Below are positions 58,528 to 64,000 of a stretch of DNA of 64,000 bases, piece by piece. Source of the stretch: Streptomyces celluloflavus (GTDB lineage: Bacteria; Actinomycetota; Actinomycetes; Streptomycetales; Streptomycetaceae); assembly GCA_000720995.1 (NCBI GenBank), contig JOEL01000002.1, positions 372,001-436,000 of the forward strand. Direction: 5' to 3'. The notes beneath the pieces were generated by a model that searched no databases, was not told the DNA's origin, and saw only the letters and a list, made by a program, of their open reading frames with translations. The first letter of the stretch is position 1; the number at the start of each line of letters is the position of its first letter. The position numbers and the translations under genes are program-made.

Positions 58528-59718
58528 TCACCGGACGGCGACCACCGCGGACCCGTGCCCGAACAGCCCCTGGTTGGCCGTCACCCCGACCCGCGCGCCC
58601 GGCACCTGACGCGCGCCCGCCTGCCCCCGCAGCTGCCAGGTCAGCTCGCAGACCTGCGCGATGGCCTGGGCCGGCACCGCCTCCCCGAAGGAGGCCAGCC
58701 CGCCGCTGGTGTTCACCGGCAGCCGCCCGCCGAGCGCCGTCGTCCCCTCCCGCAGCAACCGCGCCCCCTCACCCGCGGCGCACAGCCCCAGGTCCTCGTA
58801 CCACTCCAGCTCCAGGGCGGTGGACAGGTCGTAGACCTCGGCGAGCGAGAGGTCCTCGGGGCCGATGCCCGCCTCCTCGTAGGCGCCGCGGGCGATCGAG
58901 GCGCGGAAGGCGGTCGCCGGCTCCGGCACGGCCGCCGCCGAGTCGGTGGCGATATCGGGCAGGTCGAGCACGGTCCGGGGATAGTGCGGGGTGGCCGTGG
59001 CGACCGCGCGGATCCGGACCGGGTCCGCGGCGCCGTGCCGGCGGGCGAAGTCCATACTGCTCAGCACGAGCGCCGCGGCGCCGTCGGAGGTGGCGCAGAT
59101 GTCCAGCAGCCGCAGCGGATCGGCGACCACCGCCGACGCGGCGACCTCCCGGGCCGTGACCCGCTTGCGGTAACGGGCGTACGGATTGACCGCGCCCGCC
59201 GCCGAGTTCTTCACCTTCACCTGCGCGAAGTCCTCGACGGTGTCGCCGTACAGCGCCATCCTGCGGCGCGCGTACAGCCCGAAGTACGCCGGGTTGGTGG
59301 CCCCCAGCACCCGGAAGCGCAGCCAGTCCGGGTCGTCGGGGCGGTCGCCGCCCGCCGGGGCGAAGAAACCCTTCGGCGCGGCGTCGGCACCCACCACCAG
59401 CGCCACCTCCGCCAGGCCCGCCAGGATCTGCGCCCGCGCCGTGCCGATCGCCTGCGCGCCGGAGGCACAGGCCGCGTAGACACTGGTCACCCGGGCGCCC
59501 TGCCAGCCCAGCGCCTTCGCGAAGGCGGCGCCCGCGACATAGCCGGGGTAGCCGCCGCGCACGGTGTCCGCCCCGACCACGCTCTGTACGGCGCGCCAGT
59601 CGAGTCCGGCGTCCGCGAGGGCGTCCCGCGCCGCCCGGGTGCCGTACTCGACGAAGCCGCGCCCCCACTTGCCCCAGGGGTGCATCCCGGCACCGAGCAC
59701 CGCCACCTCGCCCGTCAT
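58528..59718 (-). CDS. Thiolase family protein with intact catalytic Cys
   Basis: 396 residues. The nucleophile region TSVYAACASGAQAIGTARAQI places Cys84 as the active cysteine, unlike the two thiolase-like proteins at 15-17 kb. The NTSGGLASFGEAVPAQAIAQVCELT block and terminal FGHGSAVV complete the fold. It should cleave a 3-ketoacyl-CoA or catalyse the reverse condensation. It overlaps the upstream DUF35 gene by 4 bp (TCAT on the plus strand). The operator palindrome at 60259 implies co-regulation with the 13-17 kb lipid operon. Confidence 0.9.
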   Translation of the reverse strand: MTGEVAVLGAGMHPWGKWGRGFVEYGTRAARDALADAGLDWRAVQSVVGADTVRGGYPGYVAGAAFAKALGWQGARVTSVYAACASGAQAIGTARAQILAGLAEVALVVGADAAPKGFFAPAGGDRPDDPDWLRFRVLGATNPAYFGLYARRRMALYGDTVEDFAQVKVKNSAAGAVNPYARYRKRVTAREVAASAVVADPLRLLDICATSDGAAALVLSSMDFARRHGAADPVRIRAVATATPHYPRTVLDLPDIATDSAAAVPEPATAFRASIARGAYEEAGIGPEDLSLAEVYDLSTALELEWYEDLGLCAAGEGARLLREGTTALGGRLPVNTSGGLASFGEAVPAQAIAQVCELTWQLRGQAGARQVPGARVGVTANQGLFGHGSAVVAVR

Positions 59719-60173
59719 GACGCCTCCGGTGCGGCCGTGGCGACCGGCTGCCAGTACCAGGTCGTCCAGATGTGCTCGGCGTCCTCGTGAAGCACCCCCG
59801 GCACCAGCTCCACCTCCGCGCCGACGGTCAGGCCGTCGACGGTGACACCGGGCGCGGCCTGCCCGAGGACCACCATCCGCTCCGCCGCCAGCTCCACGGC
59901 GACCAGGGTGTACGGCTGCCATGGGGCGTCGGGGTCGGAGACGTAGGGGGCGGGTGGGCGGTAGCGCCCGTCGGTGTAGGACCAGACCGTGCCGCGCCGG
60001 GACAGCGGCACCTCGTCCAGCTCGTCGCCCGCGCAGCCGGGGTTGCGGCAGAAGGAGTCCTCCCGCGGGAAGAACACCGAGCCGCAGGCCCGGCACCGGG
60101 TCCCCAGCAGCCGGAAATCCGCGGCGTCCTGATCGAACCAACCCGGCACCACGGGTTTACGCGTACGCGGCAC
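59715..60173 (-). CDS. DUF35 zinc-ribbon/OB-fold protein, thiolase partner
   Basis: 152 residues. A rubredoxin-like zinc ribbon has C27, C30, C42 and C47 (RCRACGSVFFPREDSFCRNPGC), followed by an OB-fold with GTVWSYTDGRYRPPAPYVS and ERMVVLGQAAPGVTVDGLTVGAEVELVPG. The GTG at 60173 is chosen since GGGAGG lies 4 nt upstream; an in-frame GTG at 60215 would add 14 residues. It is coupled to the thiolase gene (4-bp overlap), the classic DUF35-thiolase pair that forms a heteromeric complex. Confidence 0.88.
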   Translation of the reverse strand: MPRTRKPVVPGWFDQDAADFRLLGTRCRACGSVFFPREDSFCRNPGCAGDELDEVPLSRRGTVWSYTDGRYRPPAPYVSDPDAPWQPYTLVAVELAAERMVVLGQAAPGVTVDGLTVGAEVELVPGVLHEDAEHIWTTWYWQPVATAAPEAS

Positions 60174-60258
60174 AACGCCTCCCGGCAACGCGACCGACGG
60201 ACCGGTGGAACGCACTCACACGGCGCACGCAGCTCACCGAATCGCCGGAATCGTAGAA

Positions 60259-60273
60259 CTGACGGAACGTCAG
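60259..60273. promoter_or_regulatory. CTGAC-N5-GTCAG operator before the DUF35/thiolase pair
   Basis: CTGACGGAACGTCAG has the same half-sites and 5-nt spacing as the site at 13240-13254, in an AACTGAC...GTCAG context in both. It lies 86 bp upstream of the DUF35 start. Confidence 0.6.
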
Positions 60274-60290
60274 GAGTGTGCCACGCGCCC

Positions 60291-60353
60291 GCTCGGCGCG
60301 GAACCCCGTCGGCTCGGCACGGAGCTCCGCCGGCTCGGCGCGGAACCCCGTCG
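60291..60353. repeat. Three tandem 21-bp repeats
   Basis: Units start at 60291, 60312 and 60333 with the pattern GCTCGGCGCGGAACCCCGTCG; units 1 and 3 are identical and unit 2 differs at four positions. The array lies in the intergenic region between the DUF35 and Mpo1-like genes. Confidence 0.8.
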
Positions 60354-60457
60354 GCTCCCGAGCGGTGGCCGCGGGGGAGGAGTGGGGGGGAGCGCCGCCG
60401 TCCCCTCCCGGCCGCGGATCCGTCGGCCGCCGTTACCCCTCCGTCGGCCGGACCTCG

Positions 60458-60856
60458 CTAACTCCCGTGCTCCGCGAGCCACTTCGCGGCGATCTCGGCC
60501 AGCTCCGCGTCCCGCCCCTTGAGCATCATGCGAATCATCTGCGCATCCCCGCGCAGCGACCACGCGGGGTGTCCGAACGTCGCGGGGTTGTTGCGCTCGA
60601 TGAGGAAGTGCGCCGGCCAGGCCGTGCCGTAGCCGATCAGCGGCAGGGCGAGCAGCAGTTTCGGCCGCCCGCGCAGCGCCCCGTACGCGGACACCGCCAG
60701 CCCGGTCAGCGTGCCCGTCAGATGCACCCAGCGGGTGGCCGCCTTGGAGTGCATCGCGACGTAGTAGGGCCAGAACTCCTCGTACGAGCCGAACCGCCGG
60801 CCGCCCGCACGCCCGGCCTCTCCCTCGCGCTCCTGGTTGCTCTCTCGGTCGGTCAT
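60458..60856 (-). CDS. Mpo1-like (DUF962) membrane protein
   Basis: 132 residues: RFGSYEEFWPYYVAMHSKAATRWVHLTGTLTGLAVS with the conserved His pair of the DUF962/YGL010w family, two or three hydrophobic segments (LTGTLTGLAVSAYGALRG, LLLALPLIGYGTAWPAHFLIE) and NNPATFGHPAWSLRGD. The yeast homologue Mpo1 is an Fe-dependent dioxygenase for 2-hydroxy fatty acids (phytosphingosine breakdown). The bacterial role is unproven. The start codon follows TACCGT by 6 nt with no ribosome site, so a leaderless transcript is expected. Confidence 0.85.
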   Translation of the reverse strand: MTDRESNQEREGEAGRAGGRRFGSYEEFWPYYVAMHSKAATRWVHLTGTLTGLAVSAYGALRGRPKLLLALPLIGYGTAWPAHFLIERNNPATFGHPAWSLRGDAQMIRMMLKGRDAELAEIAAKWLAEHGS

Positions 60857-60862
60857 GCCCGC

Positions 60863-60891
60863 ACGGTAGCCGGGCCCGTGGAGGCTGTCAG
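60863..60891 (-). promoter_or_regulatory. Promoter of the DUF962 gene (leaderless)
   Basis: On the minus strand CTGACA (60891-60886), a 17-nt spacer and TACCGT (60868-60863) make a near-consensus housekeeping promoter. The ATG starts 6 nt after the -10 box. Confidence 0.6.
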
Positions 60892-61080
60892 CATCCGGTG
60901 TCACGGTGGTCCCGTGCGGCCCCGGGGACGGGGCGCGAACCGGCCATCCGGGGTGGCCGGGGCGCATGTGGCCATGGCCCGGACCAAGGGGAACGGGGCC
61001 GGACCTCCGTTCCGCTACTCCTCGGTATTTCTCGTGTTTTCAACGAACCGGACGCGACCCGACCGCGTCCCTCACAGCAG

Positions 61081-61125
61081 GGTCCGGGGCACGGGATCGA
61101 CGGGGGTGATTCCGTGCCCCGGACC
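61081..61125. terminator. Terminator downstream of the dipeptidase gene
   Basis: GGTCCGGGGCACGG (61081-61094) pairs with CCGTGCCCCGGACC (61112-61125); the stem extends inward by about four more pairs. It lies 35 bp beyond the stop of the minus-strand VanX-like gene. The remaining part of the 303-bp gap 60857-61159 holds only the DUF962 promoter. Confidence 0.8.
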
Positions 61126-61159
61126 GCGGGCGCGCCCCGCCCGCGGCGGCCGGTCGACG

Positions 61160-61999
61160 TCAGTGCCGGACGAGTGAGCGCAGGGACACCGGGAAGTCGA
61201 AGTAGGTGTCCGGAAAGGTCTCCGCCGCGAGGGTGTAGTGCCACCACTCGTAGGCGTAATTGACGAACCCGGCCTGCTCCAGACCTTGCTTGAGCAGCAG
61301 CCGGTTCGCCCGCTGGGTGCCCGTGATCCGCGGATCGAGGGTGTGCGCCAGGGGATCCATGCAGTCGAAGCCGGTGCCCATGTCGAGCGAGTTGTCCGGG
61401 AAGCGGGCCGCCTTCGGGCCGTAGCAGGACGACAGCGGCTCCCCGGGGTGGTACGGCCTGGTCGGCAGCGCCGGCAGCCGTACCAGCGTCAGATCGAGGG
61501 TGCTGCCCCTGCTGTGCCCCGACTTCTCGGCGATATAGCCGTCCCGGAAGAGCGCCGACTTCTCGACCCGCGGATAGAACTCGTCCTTCATCCGCTGGTC
61601 GCCCGGATCCTCGGCCCACCGGATGAAGTGGTTCACGGCGCGCTGCGGGCGGTAGCAGTCGTAGACCTTGAGGGAGTAGCCGCGGCGCAGGAACGACAGC
61701 TGCGCCCGGTGCAGCGCCCGTGCCGTGTCCCGGGTGACGAGGCACACCGGCGCCCGATAGCCGGTCACCGGTACGCCCATGAAGTCATGCGGGGTGAAGT
61801 AGCGCATCTCCTGAATGATCGTGGGATCCACCGCGCGCAGCGCGACGAACTCCGCGGGCGCCTTGGGCTCCGCGGCCGGGGGCGGGGCGGGCCGGGCGGC
61901 GGGGACGCCCGCCACCGCACTCGACGGCAGCAGGGTGACGGTCAGCAGGGCGGCGGCGGCAACGGCGAGGCCGCGCAGCGCGGCGGTAAGTCTCGGCAT
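61160..61999 (-). CDS. Secreted D-Ala-D-Ala dipeptidase-like M15 peptidase (VanX family)
   Basis: 279 residues. A signal peptide (AALRGLAVAAAALLTVTLLPSSAVAG) is followed by a Pro/Ala linker and a VanX/M15D domain: LVTRDTARALHRAQ, YDCYRPQRAVNHF, and zinc ligands H162 and D169 in SGHSRGSTLDL and E251/H254 in YEWWHYTL. Vancomycin-type VanX is cytoplasmic; the signal sequence instead points to wall-peptide recycling outside the cell. The ATG at 61999 starts the signal peptide. Confidence 0.9.
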   Translation of the reverse strand: MPRLTAALRGLAVAAAALLTVTLLPSSAVAGVPAARPAPPPAAEPKAPAEFVALRAVDPTIIQEMRYFTPHDFMGVPVTGYRAPVCLVTRDTARALHRAQLSFLRRGYSLKVYDCYRPQRAVNHFIRWAEDPGDQRMKDEFYPRVEKSALFRDGYIAEKSGHSRGSTLDLTLVRLPALPTRPYHPGEPLSSCYGPKAARFPDNSLDMGTGFDCMDPLAHTLDPRITGTQRANRLLLKQGLEQAGFVNYAYEWWHYTLAAETFPDTYFDFPVSLRSLVRH

Positions 62000-62090
62000 G
62001 GCCCCCGTTTACCAGCCACGGCCCATGGAGGGGAACCCTCCGGGACGCGGGCCGTGCCGGGAGCGGGGACACCCGACGGGCGGAGGCCAC

Positions 62091-62153
62091 GCGGTGCGCC
62101 GCGACGGGAGGCCGCGCGGCGCACCGTGACGGGAAGCCGGGCGGCGCACCGTG
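62091..62153. repeat. Imperfect 25-bp tandem repeat
   Basis: GCGGYGCRCCGYG starts at 62091, 62116 and 62141, giving a 25-bp period for about 2.5 units in the gap between the dipeptidase and GH31 genes. No function is apparent. Confidence 0.5.
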
Positions 62154-62264
62154 GCGTGCGCCGCGATGTACGAGGCGATGTGCGATGCGAAGTCCCCCGA
62201 CGGGAACGGCTCGCCGCCGCGATGCACCTCTACGGGAACCGCCCGCCCGCGCGGCAGCCGCCCA

Positions 62265-64000
62265 CTACCGGCCCCCGCCCGCCGCGGACCCGCCCGTATC
62301 CGTCCCGGTCCCCGAATCCGACCCGGTTCCCCCGTCCGACCCCGCTCCGGGATCCGTCCCGGTCCCCTTGTCCGGCCCGGTATCCGCTCCACGCACCCGT
62401 ACCCGGTACCCCACGGCGTTGCCGCCGTGCCGCTCCACGACCACCCGCCCGCCCTCCAGCCGCGAGGTGAAACGCTCGACGTTCGGCCGCCGCCAGCCGT
62501 CCCCGGCGTCCGGCACCACCGGACCGCCGCCCCGGTGCCCGGCCGCCGGCGCCCACACCTCCAGCTCCGTCGTACCGTCCGCGCCCGCCACCGGCAGCAC
62601 CGCGCCCGCCCGTGCCAGCACCGGAATCCGCGACAACGGCGCCGCCACCCATACCTGGCCGGGCCCCTCGTACGCCTGCCCGGTCGCCGTGTCGTACCAC
62701 CGCCCGCGCGGCAGCCGCACCGCCCGCCGGGTCGCGCCCGGCTCCAGTACCGGCGCCACGAGCAGCGCGTCCCCCAGCAGGAACGCGTCCTCGCAGTCCC
62801 GCAGCGCCCGGTCCCGCGGCGCGTTCCACCACAGAGGGCGGACGTACGGCGCACCGGTCAGCCGCGCCAACTGCCCCAGCGTGTTGAAGTACGGCAGCAG
62901 CCGCACCCGCTCCCGCAGCGCCGCCCGCGCGTGCTCCAGCACCTGCGGCCCGTACTCCCACGGTTCCCGCCGCCCCGCCCGGATCGCCGAATGGGTGCGG
63001 AACAGCGGGAGATACGCGCCGAGTTGGAACCACCGCAGATAGAGCTCCGGCGACGGCACCCCGGAGAACCCCCCGATATCCGGACCGCTGTACGGCACCC
63101 CGCACAGCCCGAGCCCCAGCACCAGCGAGAGCGACGCCCGCAGCCCCGGCCAGCCCGTCGCCACATCGCCCGACCAACTGCCCCCGTACCGCTGCAAACC
63201 CGCCCACCCCGACCGGGAGAACAGGAACGGCCGCTCGTCCGGCCGCAGTTCGCACAGCGCCTCGTACCCGGCCCGCGCCATCGCCAGCGCGTAGACGTTG
63301 TGCGCCTCCCGGTGGTCGCCGCCCCGGCCCTCCAGCGCGTGCCGCGCCGAACGCGGCAGCGTCGGCTCACCGAACACCGCGAACGAGACCGGCTCGTTCA
63401 TGTCGTGCCAGACCCCCGCGAACCCCTGCGCCAGCCGCTCCGCGTACAGCGCGCCCCACCACTTGCGCACCCGCGCGTCGGTGAAGTCCGGGTACACCGT
63501 CTCGCCCGGCCACACCACACCGCGCACCTCCCGCCCGCGCGCGTCCCGGACGAACGCACCGGCCGCGGCCCCGCTGTCGTACACCGCCCCGCCCGGCTCC
63601 GCCTTCACCGCCGGATCGACGATCGACACCAGCCGCACCCCGTCCGCCCGCAGCTCCCGGGCCAGACCCGGCAGATCCGGATAGCGCTCCCGGTCGACGG
63701 TGAAGACCCGGTGCCCGTCGTAGTGGTCGATGTCCAGATGGACGGCGGCCAGCGGCAGCCCGCGCTCCCGATAGCCCGCGACCACCCGACGCACCTCCGT
63801 CGCCCCGCCGAACCCCCAACGGGCGTGCTGATGGCCCAGCGCCCAACGGGGCGGCAGCGCGGGGGCACCGGTCAGCGCCGTCCAGCCGAGCAGCACCCGG
63901 GCCGGGGTGCCGGCCAGCACCCAGTAGCGCAGCGGCCCGCCGTCCATCCGCACCTCGCAGGTGCCGGGCCGGTCGTGCCCGGAGCCCGCGCCCTCCTCGC
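62265..64000 (-). CDS. Glycoside hydrolase family 31 (alpha-glucosidase/xylosidase type), N-terminus beyond window
   Basis: The frame is open to the window end, so ~578 C-terminal residues are visible. PPRWALGHQHARWGF and LAAVHLDIDHYDGHRVFT are GH31 barrel landmarks. The nucleophile Asp is in FAGVWHDMNEPVSF, and the acid/base Asp follows in YGGSWSGDVATGWPGL. RTHSAIRAGRREPWEYG and LLPYFNTLG complete the barrel, followed by a beta-sandwich. The last ~40 residues are a Gly/Thr/Asp/Ser-rich tail (GTGTDPGAGSDGG type). It hydrolyses alpha-glucosides or alpha-xylosides; the linkage is unknown. Confidence 0.93.
   Translation of the reverse strand, partial: EEGAGSGHDRPGTCEVRMDGGPLRYWVLAGTPARVLLGWTALTGAPALPPRWALGHQHARWGFGGATEVRRVVAGYRERGLPLAAVHLDIDHYDGHRVFTVDRERYPDLPGLARELRADGVRLVSIVDPAVKAEPGGAVYDSGAAAGAFVRDARGREVRGVVWPGETVYPDFTDARVRKWWGALYAERLAQGFAGVWHDMNEPVSFAVFGEPTLPRSARHALEGRGGDHREAHNVYALAMARAGYEALCELRPDERPFLFSRSGWAGLQRYGGSWSGDVATGWPGLRASLSLVLGLGLCGVPYSGPDIGGFSGVPSPELYLRWFQLGAYLPLFRTHSAIRAGRREPWEYGPQVLEHARAALRERVRLLPYFNTLGQLARLTGAPYVRPLWWNAPRDRALRDCEDAFLLGDALLVAPVLEPGATRRAVRLPRGRWYDTATGQAYEGPGQVWVAAPLSRIPVLARAGAVLPVAGADGTTELEVWAPAAGHRGGGPVVPDAGDGWRRPNVERFTSRLEGGRVVVERHGGNAVGYRVRVRGADTGPDKGTGTDPGAGSDGGTGSDSGTGTDTGGSAAGGGR

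Overview
The window is high-GC actinobacterial DNA, almost certainly a Streptomyces or close relative. Support comes from an NsdA-type differentiation regulator, a conservon (cvnA-B-C-D) signalling set, a Pls-type poly-amino-acid synthetase, many genes with TANNNT boxes 5-7 nt before the start codon (leaderless style), very rare TTA codons, and 4-bp start/stop overlaps throughout. I see no rRNA, tRNA, IS element, prophage or CRISPR array.

Layout. 1-4.5 kb: two acyl-CoA ligases, a two-domain VOC protein and a lone phenylacetate-CoA ligase (paaK) behind a TetR-type operator. 4.7-10.2 kb: a two-gene operon for an epsilon-poly-lysine-synthetase-like NRPS (A-T-membrane architecture) and an M1 metallopeptidase. 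10.5-17.3 kb: a methyltransferase, then an acyl-CoA synthetase divergent from an enoyl-CoA hydratase / DUF35 / two thiolase-fold genes, a lipid or side-chain beta-oxidation unit. 17.5-27.3 kb: mainly conserved Streptomyces genes (ACT protein, conserved hypothetical, secreted amidase, kinase-like phosphotransferase, nsdA, a PAS-PP2C phosphatase with a TTA codon, a HEAT-like protein). 27.8-37.4 kb: a dense 5-oxoproline (pyroglutamate) locus with a fused ATP-dependent 5-oxoprolinase, pxpABC, a GntR regulator with two matching operators, a DUF969/DUF979 permease pair and pyroglutamyl peptidase. 37.6-45.0 kb: a three-gene MukBEF/Wadjet-like SMC operon (kleisin, small winged-helix-type subunit, 1587-residue SMC) with no nuclease gene, behind a full match to the RecA-NDp/PafBC DNA-damage promoter. 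44.9-51.5 kb: a glycine-betaine demethylation cluster (Rieske oxygenase, sarcosine oxidase, dimethylglycine oxidase, IclR regulator, Rieske ferredoxin) containing a 47-codon remnant of mycothiol-dependent formaldehyde dehydrogenase. 52.3-58.5 kb: a conservon split between cvnC and cvnD by an alpha/beta hydrolase and a frameshifted TetR gene. 58.5-64 kb: a second thiolase/DUF35 pair, an Mpo1-like protein, a VanX-like dipeptidase and the 3' part of a GH31 alpha-glucosidase.

The most novel item is the SMC operon with its apparent DNA-damage promoter, atypical ATPase motifs (Walker A lacking its first Gly, Walker B D-N) and a 143-bp tail-to-tail overlap with the betaine oxygenase gene. Also notable: the shared CTGAC-N5-GTCAG operator in front of both lipid-degradation units, the autoregulated pyroglutamate regulon, TTA codons in the betaine oxygenase and the PP2C phosphatase (bldA dependence), and the interrupted conservon.
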